Part shown: piece after piece, positions 7,747-17,062 of the stretch
Layout: each line of letters begins with the position of its first letter
How positions within the stretch are numbered: the stretch's first letter is position 1
From: JANXLS01 sp035308565
Lineage (GTDB): Bacteria > Planctomycetota > SZUA-567 > H5-PLA8
Direction: 5' to 3'
DNA: 64,000 nt
Assembly (NCBI GenBank): GCA_035308565.1
Contig: DATGGK010000087.1
Span: forward strand, 1-64,000
Program-made: the position numbers and the translations under genes
Notes under the pieces: model-generated
Told to the model about the DNA's origin: nothing
The model's database searches: none
What the model saw: only the letters and a program-made list of their open reading frames with translations

Positions 7747-9996
7747 ATGCCCACCAGAAAGCTCTCGCTCGTTCTTGTTTTCACAATCGGTTTGTTTGCA
7801 GGTGTCATCCAATCCGCCGAAAAAGATGGCCCTGCGCTCGGCTCGATAGATTGGCACCCATCGCCGCAGAACCCCGTCGGTTGGCGCGGCGATTGGACCG
7901 GCCGCTTCCCTGGCGCCACGCCGCCACTTAATTGGAGCCGCCGCGTCAAAGGCATCACCACGGAACTGCGCTACCAAGCCAATAAACCCGCCGGCGAACC
8001 CGGCAAAGATTCCAAGCCGCTGGAGTATTTTACGATCAAGGATTGGCTGGTCGCCGGCCCGTTTTCGCTGCAAGATCCGGTCGCCGATCTGGAAAAAGAT
8101 TTCTTGAACGGCGAAGCGGCTATACATCCCGCGCAAGGCGACAAGGCCGGCGAGAGCGCGTGGAAATTTCTGCGCGCTGACATGGAATCGCAAAGCCGCC
8201 ACGACCACAACGAAGGCACCTGCGGCCAGAGCTACGTCGATTTCCTCTATACGTTCGGAACCATCACCGTCACCAAGGACAAGATCGACGTGAGCGGCGA
8301 TTTCGTCAATAAAGCGGCGTACGCACACACGTATGTCTGGTCGCCCGCCGAAGCGAAAGTGCGTTTGCAGATTCCGTTTACTGGCGAAGCCGGCCGCTTC
8401 TGGCTCAACGGCGCGCCGACAAAATTGGAGAAGAACTCCAAAGCCTACGATGTGTCGCTTAATAAGGGCTGGAACCGCCTGCTGGTGAAAGTGACCGTCG
8501 CCGACGGGCTGGGCAAAAATTACGACGGCCGCTGGCTCAGCAAATGGCTGGTCGCCGCGTACATCACGCCGATTCCGCCGGTGAGTTACGAAACGAAGAA
8601 CATCAAATGGATGACCAAGCTGACCGGCCGCAGCATGTCGCAGCCGATCATCGTCGGCGGAAAAATCTTCGTCGGCTCCGGCATCTCCGATTTGATTTGC
8701 CTCAACAAAACCGATGGCAAAATCCTGTGGATTCAATCCAGCGCGCCGTGGGATGCAATGAGCGCAGACGAGCAATCCGCGCTGCCGATCAAAGACGTGG
8801 TCGCGCCGGCGCTCGAAAAACTGAAGTCGCTCAACGCTCAAGTTATTGCGGCGATCAACGCGGCGGTTTCCGCGCAAGGGCTTTCGTCCGACCAGGAAGC
8901 GGAACTCGATAAATTACTCAAAACAAAACTCGACACCGAGCGTTCAATCCATACGGCCTTCGCGAAACTCGACCGCAAAAAATATCCGGCGATGAGCGAC
9001 AACGAAGTCGCCTCCAGCAACCCGACGCCTGTCAGCGACGGCACGCATGTCTTTTGGGTCTGCGGCGGCGGGATGAAAGGCCCGGGCGCGTACGTGTTTT
9101 CGTGCTTCGATTTCGACGGAAAAAGAGTGTGGAGCACGCACGACGCGCTGGGCGCATCCGAGCACGGCAACCACGGTTCGCCTTCACTGGCCGACGGCAA
9201 GCTGATTTATACCGCGAATAAATTGCTCATCGCCTACGATCAAAAAACCGGCAAGGAATTGTGGCGCGCGTCATCGAAAGATTGGCAGAACGAGTATTGC
9301 GGCACGTCGGCGGTGATTGCAAAAATCGGCGCGGAGCATGTGATCGTCGGCAAACGCTACCTGCATCGCATGAGCGACGGCTCTGAAATCTGTTCGAATC
9401 TTTTGGAGCCGGGCCTGACCGAAACCACGCCCATCGTCGAAAAGGACATGCTCTACAATCCGTTCCGCTGGCGCGGGTGGAAAGAACCGATGTCGTTTAT
9501 TTCAGTCAAACTTCCCGCGAGCACGGCGGCCAGCGTGAAGGCTGAAGCGGTCTGGGCGCCCGAAGGCAAAGACGTCAGCATGGCGCTGCGCGGACCGATT
9601 TTCGCGATTGCCTCGCCGCTTTATCTGAATGGAATCGTGTACTCGATCGAAATGAGCGGCGGGCTTGCCGCGGTGGATGTCGAAGGAAAGAAACTGCTCT
9701 ATCGCCGATGGCTGGACGGCTACAATCGCTACAATCGCTACCTCTATGGAGTAGCCGCCAGCCCGATGCTGGGCGGCAAGCACATCTTCATCACCGACGA
9801 CGCCGGCTACACGCACATCATCGAACCCGGCCCCGAATTCAAAGAGAGCGGAAAGAATATTTTAGAAAACATCCACTTCTCCGGCCTCGGCGGCAACCCC
9901 TGCCACCAGGAATCGTTCTACACCTCGCCGTATTTCGAAGGCAAATGCCTGTATTTGCGCGGGGAAGATTATTTGTATTGCATTGAGGAGAAATAG
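7747..9996 (+). CDS. Secreted PQQ-binding-like beta-propeller protein
   Basis: A 749-residue exported protein. Residues 1-23 form a signal peptide (LSLVLVFTIGLFAGVIQSAE). Residues ~90-260 form a carbohydrate-binding-like beta domain typical of planctomycete multi-domain proteins (KDWLVAGPF, WLNGAPTKLEKNSKAYDV, LNKGWNRLLVKV). The rest is a PQQ/BamB-type eight-bladed propeller with blade motifs such as LICLNKTDGKILW and LIAYDQKTGKELW. The tyrosine-rich YNRYNRYLYG segment is near residue 658. The function is unknown; such proteins are common in planctomycetes and verrucomicrobia, and enzymatic PQQ use cannot be assumed. A ribosome-binding site (GGAAGGAACAGAGG) is well placed. Confidence 0.8.
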   Translation: MPTRKLSLVLVFTIGLFAGVIQSAEKDGPALGSIDWHPSPQNPVGWRGDWTGRFPGATPPLNWSRRVKGITTELRYQANKPAGEPGKDSKPLEYFTIKDWLVAGPFSLQDPVADLEKDFLNGEAAIHPAQGDKAGESAWKFLRADMESQSRHDHNEGTCGQSYVDFLYTFGTITVTKDKIDVSGDFVNKAAYAHTYVWSPAEAKVRLQIPFTGEAGRFWLNGAPTKLEKNSKAYDVSLNKGWNRLLVKVTVADGLGKNYDGRWLSKWLVAAYITPIPPVSYETKNIKWMTKLTGRSMSQPIIVGGKIFVGSGISDLICLNKTDGKILWIQSSAPWDAMSADEQSALPIKDVVAPALEKLKSLNAQVIAAINAAVSAQGLSSDQEAELDKLLKTKLDTERSIHTAFAKLDRKKYPAMSDNEVASSNPTPVSDGTHVFWVCGGGMKGPGAYVFSCFDFDGKRVWSTHDALGASEHGNHGSPSLADGKLIYTANKLLIAYDQKTGKELWRASSKDWQNEYCGTSAVIAKIGAEHVIVGKRYLHRMSDGSEICSNLLEPGLTETTPIVEKDMLYNPFRWRGWKEPMSFISVKLPASTAASVKAEAVWAPEGKDVSMALRGPIFAIASPLYLNGIVYSIEMSGGLAAVDVEGKKLLYRRWLDGYNRYNRYLYGVAASPMLGGKHIFITDDAGYTHIIEPGPEFKESGKNILENIHFSGLGGNPCHQESFYTSPYFEGKCLYLRGEDYLYCIEEK

Positions 9997-10126
9997 CACA
10001 AAATGTCCCGCTCTGAAATGAATGCGGGGTTCCGAATCGGCACGGGCTGCGTCATTTTCGCGGCGCGCTCTTCCGTGCTTTCAAGCGCCTGACGAACGCC
10101 CGGTGCACCGTACGCTTGAGTTTTTC

Positions 10127-11278
10127 CTAAATAACGCCGAACACTCTGAAACGTTGAGAGTTCTTGAATAATCGTCGATCCGAACAAACGGAAAGAAAGA
10201 ATAGCGTCGCCAGCAAGACACTCATCCAAAATTCGGGCATGCGCAAAATGTGAAGCTTGAAGAGCAGAGAGCGCACGTTCCAAACACAAATTTTGCCATC
10301 CACTCCACCGGTGGCCAATAAGTTCCCGTCCGGCGACATCGCGGCAACGAGGACCTTATTGAGGCCATCTCGCAGCGAGCATTGTAATGTCCCGTTCGAA
10401 ACCTCCCAAAATTGCAGCACGCCGTCCTGCCCGGTCGTGTAAATCAATTTTCCATCCGGCGTGTAGCGCATCCTGCGAACTTCGCCCGGTTTCAATTCAA
10501 ACAAAAATCTGCCGGAGTCCGCATTCCATACGCGCACGGTGCCAGCCTCGAGCGTCGCAAGCGTGTCGCCCCGCGGCGACCATGCAATATCGGTGATGGG
10601 ATCTTGCGCGGGCGGCAGCGCGAACAAATCCGCGCCGGTTTCCACGTTGGTAACAAACGCGAGCCGGAGCGATTGTTTAGTGTGATTATCCGAACGCACA
10701 TTGAGGTACCGTGTTCCGTCCGGCGAGAGCCTCGGCATTAATATGAAGCCGCGGTATTTAATTTTCCGGCATTCAGTGCCTGGCGAAAAAATGGAGATTT
10801 CACCCGAATCGCCGTAAACAAGAAATCGTCCATCTTTATCCCGCGCAAAATCGGCGCTGGATGAATCGCAGAAGTTGGCGTGAATGAATTCAGATTCTGT
10901 TGTAAGCAAATTGAGTCTTTCCAATGCGCGTCCAGCGCAATAAACCAGGTCATGCCCGTCGGGCGAAATAGCGATCTTATTGCCGTCCGGATGGTATATT
11001 TTCAGTCTATGTTCGAGCGAATATTCCTCGCGATTTGTTACACTCGGTGTCCAGACTGCTAGTTTACAATTCCAATCGGTGGACGCCGCGATAACGCGAT
11101 TTCCCGCGGCAAATTCCAACTGCCATGGTTCATATTCGAATTCGTCTGACACGATGCCCCGGAAATCGATTGTTGCCGACTTTTCAAACGTTGGCCGGCG
11201 CATGCACACAGACATGACACTTCCCGACAGCAGCGTGAAAAGAAGCAGCGTGCGAAGCGAGAAGCGGGGACGCAGCAT
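10127..11278 (-). CDS. WD40-like repeat membrane protein with FSLRTLL anchor
   Basis: A 383-residue protein. It begins with RPRFSLRTLLLFTLL, the membrane anchor motif seen in many planctomycete proteins. WD40-type blades follow, with ISPDGHDLVYC, LSPDGTRYLNV, WSPRGDTLATLEAGTVRVWNADSG and MSPDGNLLATGGVDGKICVWN. A second membrane segment is near the C-terminus (residues ~348-365, FWMSVLLATLFFLSVC). This gives a propeller held between two membrane helices. It starts 13 bases after the stop of the PIN toxin gene and may be co-transcribed with it. The base composition is less GC-rich than tex or glnA. Confidence 0.75.
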   Translation of the reverse strand: MLRPRFSLRTLLLFTLLSGSVMSVCMRRPTFEKSATIDFRGIVSDEFEYEPWQLEFAAGNRVIAASTDWNCKLAVWTPSVTNREEYSLEHRLKIYHPDGNKIAISPDGHDLVYCAGRALERLNLLTTESEFIHANFCDSSSADFARDKDGRFLVYGDSGEISIFSPGTECRKIKYRGFILMPRLSPDGTRYLNVRSDNHTKQSLRLAFVTNVETGADLFALPPAQDPITDIAWSPRGDTLATLEAGTVRVWNADSGRFLFELKPGEVRRMRYTPDGKLIYTTGQDGVLQFWEVSNGTLQCSLRDGLNKVLVAAMSPDGNLLATGGVDGKICVWNVRSLLFKLHILRMPEFWMSVLLATLFFLSVCSDRRLFKNSQRFRVFGVI

Positions 11279-11291
11279 TGATTGGCTCGCC

Positions 11292-11660
11292 TTACGGATT
11301 TGCGAACGGATCGATCAATTGCAATCCGGCGATATGCTTGTAATCGGCGGTATTCCGCGTGACAAGCGGCAGATTGTGAACCAGGGCCGTAGCGGCGATG
11401 ATGGCGTCGGCGAGGCCCATTTTTTTCTGCTGACGAAGTTCGACCGCGCGATCAATGATCACATCAGTAATGGGGAGGATTTTTGCTTGGCGAAAAAATA
11501 TTTCGAAGTCTGCACGATCCGCTGGGATTAACCGATGATAGCCGAGCACTTCGAGGATGGTTATTGCCGAAACCGAGGACACATTTGCAATAACAAAGCT
11601 GCGTACATGCGCGAACGCCGGACGCGCGGAATAAATAACGGTGTTGCTGTCCGCGAGCAC
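11292..11660 (-). CDS. VapC-like PIN domain toxin
   Basis: A 122-residue PIN-domain ribonuclease. Acidic residues at the expected places are D4 (LADSNTVIY), E near residue 38 (ITILEVLGY), D near 84 (GLADAIIAATA) and the late acidic position in VTRNTADYKHI. Start is a GTG directly after the TGA of the upstream antitoxin. VapC toxins cut tRNA or rRNA when freed from the antitoxin. The pair VapB-VapC is complete in sequence and looks intact. Confidence 0.85.
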   Translation of the reverse strand: MLADSNTVIYSARPAFAHVRSFVIANVSSVSAITILEVLGYHRLIPADRADFEIFFRQAKILPITDVIIDRAVELRQQKKMGLADAIIAATALVHNLPLVTRNTADYKHIAGLQLIDPFANP

Positions 11661-11933
11661 TCAATCGTTCCTTCCCGCCAAAGGCCGGTCCTTTCGCTGC
11701 TCTCGTTGCCAGGCGACAGGATCCGGTATGGAAGCCACTCCACCGCGCGCGGCAATGCGTTCGAGCGCCTCGGCCATAATCTGTCTTCGATGTGACTCAT
11801 CCGAGTCCGCGAACGCTTGAAGCGTTGCTGTTACCTGGAGCTTGCCGCCAAGCAGATCTTTGGGCACCGGCACGTGAACTGTGCCGTCTGCATCGGGTTC
11901 GAGAATTGCGGTCACGGTGCTCATAATGCTCAT
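11661..11933 (-). CDS. VapB-like antitoxin
   Basis: A 90-residue protein (or 87 if the second Met, 11924, is used) that directly precedes the PIN toxin with no intergenic base. The N-terminus (TAILEPDADGTVHVPVPKDLL) resembles a swapped-hairpin AbrB-like DNA-binding domain. The C-terminal half is charged and would wrap the toxin. It is likely to repress its own operon, as is usual for this family. The assignment rests on context and on the N-terminal pattern. Confidence 0.7.
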   Translation of the reverse strand: MSIMSTVTAILEPDADGTVHVPVPKDLLGGKLQVTATLQAFADSDESHRRQIMAEALERIAARGGVASIPDPVAWQREQRKDRPLAGRND

Positions 11934-11984
11934 GCCGTCACTTTAACGCATCCGTTCGCGCTTTCAAGGATTCGTCCAAAAACC

Positions 11985-12014
11985 GGCGGCCCCGTCCTCC
12001 CGGACGGAGCCGCC
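11985..12014 (-). terminator. Hairpin after glnA, likely terminator
   Basis: GGCGGC-CCCGTCC-TCC-CGGACGG-AGCCGCC gives a strong GC-rich stem with a short loop between the glnA stop and the vapB start, both read on the minus strand. On the minus strand the hairpin is followed by a few T's only, so termination may be factor-assisted. Confidence 0.55.
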
Positions 12015-12050
12015 AATATCGACGCGAACGTTCTGACTTCGGATCTTCGA

Positions 12051-13460
12051 TTACATATCGAAGTACATGTAGAATTCGTGGGGATGCGGGCGCAGGCGGA
12101 CCTGGTCGGCTTCCTTCTTGCGCTTGTAGTCGATCCACGTTTCGATCACGTCGCCGGTGAATACCTCGCCCTTGAGCAGGAAGTCGTGATCTTCTTCGAG
12201 CGCGGTGAGCGATTCTTCGAGGCTGCCGGGCGTGTTCGGGACCTTCGCCAATTCTTCCGGCGGCAGGTCGTAGATGTCCTTGTCCAGCGGCTGGCCGGGA
12301 TGGATCTTGTTCTGGATGCCGTCCAGCGCCGCCATCATGATCGCCGAGAACGCCAGGTACGGGTTGCAGCTTGGATCCGGACAGCGGAATTCGAAGCGCT
12401 TGGCCTTCGGACTCGTGCTGAACGTGGGGATGCGCAGGCACGCCGAGCGGTTGCGCGCCGAATACGCCAGGTTGATCGGCGCTTCGTAGCCGGGCGTCAG
12501 GCGCTTGTAGCTGTTGGTCGTCGGGCAGCAGAAGCCGATCAGCGCCGCGGCGTGCTTGAGGATCCCGCCCATGGCGTAGAGCGCGGCGTCGGAGAGGCCG
12601 GCGTAACCGGAACCCGCGAAGAGGTTCTTGCCGTCCTTCCAGAAGGACATGTGCGTGTGCATGCCGGAACCGTTGTCGCCGAAGAGCGGCTTGGGCATGA
12701 ACGTCGCCACCTTGCCGTACTTCTTCGCCACGTTTTTGATGATGTATTTGTACATCGTCAGCTTGTCGGACGTGCGCACGAGTTTATCGAACTTGAAGTC
12801 GATTTCGGCCTGGCCGGCGGTCGCGACTTCGTGATGCTGCTTTTCGATTTCAATGCCGCAGGCTTCCATGGTCAGCATCATTTCGTTGCGGATGTCCTGC
12901 AACTGGTCGATGGGCGGGACCGGGAAGTAGCCTTCCTTCGGGCGGATGTCGTGGCCCTGGCCGGCGCGGACGGACGTCCAATGCCCTTCTTCCGATTCGA
13001 TCTCGTAGCCGGCGCCGTTGACCGCGCCGTACATGCGCACGGAATCGAAAATGAAGAACTCGGCCTCCGGCCCGACGTAACAGGTGTCGCCGATGCCGGT
13101 GGACTTCAAGTACTTCTCGGCTTTGAGGGCGATGTTTCGGGGGTCGCGGGTGTAATCGGCGCGCGTAATCGGATCCTGAATGTTGCAGATGATGTCCAGC
13201 GTCTTGTCCTTGAAGAACGGATCAATGAACGCCGTTTCGGGATCGGGGATCACGAGCATGTCGGACTCATGAATGTGCGCCCAGCCGCGGATGGAGGAGG
13301 CGTCGAAGCCCAAGCCATCTTTGAAACAATCCTCGCTCAACTCGCGCAGAGGGGTGGAGAAATGTTGCCAGGTCCCGATGAAATCCATGAACCGGAAATC
13401 AACCGTGGTGACGCCCTGGGCCTTGGCAAACTCAAGGACTTCTTTTGCCGTCTTGGCCAT
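12051..13460 (-). CDS. glnA: Glutamine synthetase type I
   Basis: Makes glutamine from glutamate and ammonia with ATP; the core of nitrogen assimilation. The product is 469 residues, the normal length for the GSI dodecamer. I chose the ATG at 13460 (MAKTAKEVLEFAKAQGV) because AAGGAG precedes it, although the frame is open further upstream. Visible signatures are GPEAEFFIFD, NGSGMHTH, the loop around RNRSACLRIP, and the segment DIYDLPPEE with the tyrosine that is adenylylated in GSI-beta enzymes. The gene lies downstream of glnB on the same strand with a palindromic element between them. Regulation by PII and adenylylation is likely but inferred. Confidence 0.97.
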   Translation of the reverse strand: MAKTAKEVLEFAKAQGVTTVDFRFMDFIGTWQHFSTPLRELSEDCFKDGLGFDASSIRGWAHIHESDMLVIPDPETAFIDPFFKDKTLDIICNIQDPITRADYTRDPRNIALKAEKYLKSTGIGDTCYVGPEAEFFIFDSVRMYGAVNGAGYEIESEEGHWTSVRAGQGHDIRPKEGYFPVPPIDQLQDIRNEMMLTMEACGIEIEKQHHEVATAGQAEIDFKFDKLVRTSDKLTMYKYIIKNVAKKYGKVATFMPKPLFGDNGSGMHTHMSFWKDGKNLFAGSGYAGLSDAALYAMGGILKHAAALIGFCCPTTNSYKRLTPGYEAPINLAYSARNRSACLRIPTFSTSPKAKRFEFRCPDPSCNPYLAFSAIMMAALDGIQNKIHPGQPLDKDIYDLPPEELAKVPNTPGSLEESLTALEEDHDFLLKGEVFTGDVIETWIDYKRKKEADQVRLRPHPHEFYMYFDM

Positions 13461-13525
13461 AACCAGATGCACTCCTTCTTCTCTTTTTTTGTACTCAAAC
13501 AGGCGGACCGACCGCCGGGCCGCAA

Positions 13526-13677
13526 AGTCAGTGCTGAGCGCTGAGTCCTGAGTGCTGAGTAAACAGCGAGGCAAGCGCTTCGCGCTTGCATATCAGTCCC
13601 GCCCCAAATCTTCGTTAGCCGCTGCGAGCGAAGCGAGGCCGTTTTACTCGGCACTCAGCACTCGGCACTCAGGACTT
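13526..13677. repeat. Inverted repeat element between glnB and glnA
   Basis: A left arm of repeated GTGCTGAG units (13526-13560) faces a right arm of repeated GCACTCAG units (13646-13677), enclosing a spacer with its own small hairpin (AAGCGCTTCGCGCTT). The whole is about 150 bases with a MITE-like form. It fills most of the gap between glnB and glnA and could shape their relative expression. Confidence 0.65.
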
Positions 13678-13681
13678 GCCG

Positions 13682-14029
13682 TTAGATCGCTTCCGGTCCA
13701 CGCTCGCCGGTGCGGATGCGGATGCAATCCTCCAGCGGCAGGACGAATATTTTTCCGTCGCCAATCTGTCCCGAATCGCCGGACCGCCCGCCGCGGATGA
13801 TCGCCTGGATCGTGGGTTCGACGAAGTCGTCGTTGACCGCGATCTCCAGCTTCACCTTGCGCAGCAAATTCACGGTGTACTCGTGGCCGCGGTAAATTTC
13901 GGTGTGGCCTTTTTGCCGGCCAAATCCCTGCACGTCGCAGACGGTCAAACGGACCACCTCGACTTCGTTCAACGCTTCCTTGACGGCTTCCAATCGCGAC
14001 GGTTGAATAATGGCTTCAATTAATTTCAT
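13682..14029 (-). CDS. glnB: Nitrogen regulatory protein PII
   Basis: A 115-residue PII signal protein that senses 2-oxoglutarate, ATP and ADP and controls nitrogen enzymes. The T-loop is GRQKGHTEIYRGHEY with the uridylylation tyrosine exactly at position 51. The B-loop and C-terminal signature are IGDGKIFVLPLEDCIRIRTGE. The segment before it (GGRSGDSGQIG) is three residues longer than in E. coli GlnB. A ribosome-binding site (GGAG) lies six bases before the start. Its position upstream of glnA supports a role in glutamine synthetase control. GlnB versus GlnK cannot be separated, as there is no amtB here. Confidence 0.95.
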   Translation of the reverse strand: MKLIEAIIQPSRLEAVKEALNEVEVVRLTVCDVQGFGRQKGHTEIYRGHEYTVNLLRKVKLEIAVNDDFVEPTIQAIIRGGRSGDSGQIGDGKIFVLPLEDCIRIRTGERGPEAI

Positions 14030-14414
14030 CGGATCTCCAGCCGGTCAAAGCCGCGAAACCAAAACCGCGCGCGTCGGCATTCGTTTGAACGCAAGACTCG
14101 GACGGCTTGGCACTTTCGCGTGCTCGCTCTCCAAAGCAAAAAACAGGCCCAATGAAGGCGCTAACGCGCGAACTCGTTTTGCGCGCAAAACCCCTATGTG
14201 TACAGGCGCTGGCAATGTACAAAAGACCGCAGAATAGTCCAATCCGAAATCTGTTATTTTTTGAGCTAATTGGGTTGAAATTGAACAGGTGATTAAAAAC
14301 AGACAGCGCGGCGCTTTTCCCAAGCGATTTTGCAGTCAATGCGCGATTCAATAGGCCCTATAATGCCTATGGACCAAAGGCAGTGCGCGATACCGCAAGA
14401 GGCGAACGGCGGCG
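14030..14414. other. Intergenic region upstream of glnB
   Basis: No gene is recognisable. It must hold the glnB promoter. I found no convincing sigma-54 site on the minus strand. An ATAGG-type repeat fragment lies at about 14350-14372. Confidence 0.4.
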
Positions 14415-16796
14415 CTACTTGGGTTTGATCGCGGTGCCGCTGACGTTGTGCTTGGCGGTGTAGTTCACGTTCACGTTGGCGAAGTAGTGCGTTTCGCCGT
14501 CGAAGATGCCGACGGGAATCGTGCGCACGATGCTGGGCACGGTCACGTTTTCAAGATCGGCGCTGGCCAGCAGGGCGGTGCGGAAGTCGCTCTTTGAGGC
14601 GATGAAGGTAAACGTCGCCAAATTGCGTGCGGCCGCGATGGCCAGCGTTGCGCCGCCGGATTTGGCGTGCAGGCTGGGCAGAATCGTGAACGTCGAGAGG
14701 GCGCCGCCGATGTCGATGGTAATCGTTTTGCCGACGTACGTCGTCACGTCACTGGGCGTTTGAATCGTGCCGACGAACATTACCGCGTCGGATTTTGGCT
14801 TGGCGAAATTCAATTTCGCTGTGAGCACCGTGGTTTTCACCGGCAGCGAGACGACGACGGGAATGATTTGCGTAGTGGAATGGAAGGCGTCGGAGACGGT
14901 GACCTTCACGTTGTACGTGCCCGGGTTGATGAAGACGTGCGCGCCGAGCGTATCGACGGTGCCGTCGCCGTAATCGTAGGTCGTCACGGCAGTCTGGCCG
15001 GGCGAGACGGACGTGCCGAGGGTGAAGACGACCGTGTCGGTGTTGATCGGGCGCGGCGGCGCGAAGGTGGAACTGATGATCGCGGGCTGTTGCGTGACGA
15101 GGATGGAGAATTTCTGCGTGAGCGTGCTGATGCCGTCGGTGATGGTGGCGACCACCGTGTACGTTCCCGGCGCGGCATAGGCGTGAACGCCCAGCGTGTC
15201 TGCGGTGCCGTCGCCGTAATCGTAAGCGAGACCGCTGCTGAAGCCGGGCGATGGGACGGTCGAGATGTTGAAGGTCACGGCATCGCCAGGCGTGGGGTGC
15301 AGGGGCGTGAAGGACGCGGCGGTGATGATCGGGGCTTGGACTTCGAAGGCGCCGAGGTCCACGCCGCTGCCGATCAAGCGATTGTAGCCCACGCCGCGTT
15401 GGTCGGTCTGGAGGCCGTCGGGATTGACGCCCGCTTGCAGCGCGGGGCTGCCCGGAAGGAGCGCGTGGGTCAGCGTTGGGCCGGCGTTGTTGGCCAGCGG
15501 CGCAAGTTTGGGATCGCCGCCGACGAGGTTGTGATCGTCGGTGCCATTGATGGTTCCCGCTGCCGCATCGCCGGTGACGTTGCCGGCGACGATGGTGCTG
15601 ACGGCTGACAGCGTTCCCGCGGCGCGCGAAATGCCGCCGCCTGTGGCGCCGCCGGTCGAGCCTTTGGTGACGGTCGAATTCTTGATCGTCGCGACGGTGG
15701 TGGCATCGGTGATGTAGACGTTGCCGCCGTCCAGCGGGGCGGAATTGCCGGAGATCGTGCAGTTCTTGAAGGTCGAAGTGGATTTGTAAAGAAAAAGCCC
15801 GCCGCCTCGGCCGACGGTGCCACTGTTTCCGGAGATCGTGGTGTTGGTGACGGTCGCGGTGCCTTTGTATAAATGCACTCCGCCTCCGCCGGTGCCCTTT
15901 GACGTGTTGCCGGAAATCGTGCATTGGTCGAGCGTCGTTGTAGCCTGGTACAGATCCAGCCCGCCGCCGCGGCTGTTGGCGGCACCGTTGACGATGGAGG
16001 TGTTGGTGATCGTATTTGTGGATTGATAGAGGAAGGCGCCGCCGCCGCGGTCGAGGGCGGCATTGCCGGAGAGCGTGGAATTCGAGAGGGTCAGCACGCC
16101 TTGGGCCATGCTGATCCCGCCGCCTTTGCCGAAGGAGGTGTTTTGCGAAAGCGTGCAGTTGGTCAAAATCAGGTTTGCGGCGGTCGAGGCGATTGCGCCG
16201 CCTTTGCCCGTGCCGGATTGCGTGCATTGCGAGATCGTGCACTTGGAGAGCGAAAGCGAGTTGATCGAAAGAATTCCGCCGCCGTCAAACGCAGCGGCGC
16301 TGGACGAGAACGAAATCACGCAATCGGTGAGCGAGAGATTTTCGGCGTTGTAGATCGCTCCGCCGCCGGCGCTGGCGGGGGCTTTGCCATGCGTCAACGT
16401 TAAACCGGAGATGACGACGTTCGCGGAAGCAGCGGCATTGCCGTCGTCGACGTTGAAGATGCGCGAATTGTCACTGCCGCTGATGCTCAGCAGGTTGGAG
16501 CCGGGGCCGGTGATCGTCAGGTCTTTGTTGATCGGCAGTTCGCTGGAAAGAACGATCGGGCTTTGAAGATTGTTTTGAAACTTGATCGTATCGCCCGGAT
16601 CGGCGGCGGCGATAGCGTTGCGCAGCGTGCCGATGCCCGAATCGAAATTGGAGGTGACGATGCGCGTGGTTGCCGCGTAACTGCGGCGCGCAAAACCCAG
16701 CAGCGCGGAACCGAGGAAAAGTGAAACGCTGGCGTACCGCAGAACGGAGAACCCCGAAACAACGGAGCGGTTCAGCTTGGACGGTGGCGTTGACAT
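14415..16796 (-). CDS. Secreted parallel beta-helix protein with PKD domains
   Basis: A protein of about 793 residues if started at the ATG at 16796 (MSTPPSKLNRSVVSGF); the open frame reaches further upstream through ATAGG repeats and is unlikely to be translated. A signal-anchor-like segment follows (YASVSLFLGSALLGFARRSYA). Residues ~50-430 form a right-handed beta-helix of short repeats such as NTTISGNSGTVGRGGGLFLY and GGGAIYNAENLSLTDC, of the type seen in polymorphic outer-membrane proteins. Two PKD-like domains follow (YDYGDGTADTLGVHAYAAPG and YDYGDGTVDTLGAHVFINPG), then a beta-rich tail. It is probably a cell-surface or secreted protein; the ligand is unknown. Confidence 0.75.
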   Translation of the reverse strand: MSTPPSKLNRSVVSGFSVLRYASVSLFLGSALLGFARRSYAATTRIVTSNFDSGIGTLRNAIAAADPGDTIKFQNNLQSPIVLSSELPINKDLTITGPGSNLLSISGSDNSRIFNVDDGNAAASANVVISGLTLTHGKAPASAGGGAIYNAENLSLTDCVISFSSSAAAFDGGGILSINSLSLSKCTISQCTQSGTGKGGAIASTAANLILTNCTLSQNTSFGKGGGISMAQGVLTLSNSTLSGNAALDRGGGAFLYQSTNTITNTSIVNGAANSRGGGLDLYQATTTLDQCTISGNTSKGTGGGGVHLYKGTATVTNTTISGNSGTVGRGGGLFLYKSTSTFKNCTISGNSAPLDGGNVYITDATTVATIKNSTVTKGSTGGATGGGISRAAGTLSAVSTIVAGNVTGDAAAGTINGTDDHNLVGGDPKLAPLANNAGPTLTHALLPGSPALQAGVNPDGLQTDQRGVGYNRLIGSGVDLGAFEVQAPIITAASFTPLHPTPGDAVTFNISTVPSPGFSSGLAYDYGDGTADTLGVHAYAAPGTYTVVATITDGISTLTQKFSILVTQQPAIISSTFAPPRPINTDTVVFTLGTSVSPGQTAVTTYDYGDGTVDTLGAHVFINPGTYNVKVTVSDAFHSTTQIIPVVVSLPVKTTVLTAKLNFAKPKSDAVMFVGTIQTPSDVTTYVGKTITIDIGGALSTFTILPSLHAKSGGATLAIAAARNLATFTFIASKSDFRTALLASADLENVTVPSIVRTIPVGIFDGETHYFANVNVNYTAKHNVSGTAIKPK

Positions 16797-17062
16797 TCGC
16801 TCGAAACCCCTCGCTTTCAAAAGCACCATTCTATGTGTCAAGGACGGTTGCAAGGTTTGCGTAAATTCCGCGCCGTCGAATTGAATTTCGTCAAATCGGT
16901 GGCGCTCGCAACGTGCATGTGAGTTGGACGGCAAGGCGTATTTGTAGTCGTAAACACGCTTTACGCAAGGCGGAAATGAGGAATGTTTTGGAGTGGCAAA
17001 ATAGGGCTGATAGGACTTATAGGGCCGATAGGACAAATAGGTCAGAGGCGCCACGAGCTATA
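16797..17062. repeat. Intergenic region with ATAGG decamer repeats (16999-17044)
   Basis: Four to five degenerate units of about 9-12 bases built around ATAGGNC (for example ATAGGGCTG, ATAGGACTT, ATAGGGCCG, ATAGGACAA) lie in tandem. Related arrays are at 14350-14372, 19879-19918 and 39000-39030. Unit spacing near a helical turn is notable. The rest of the gap shows nothing I recognise. Confidence 0.6.

Noticed and set aside
11817..13544. Plus-strand open frame of 575 codons opposite glnA
   Set aside because: Shadow of glnA; low-information composition.
14106..14126. Possible sigma-54 site TTGGCACTTTCGCGTGC near glnB
   Set aside because: On the plus strand, pointing away from glnB, and the -12 TTGC element is missing.
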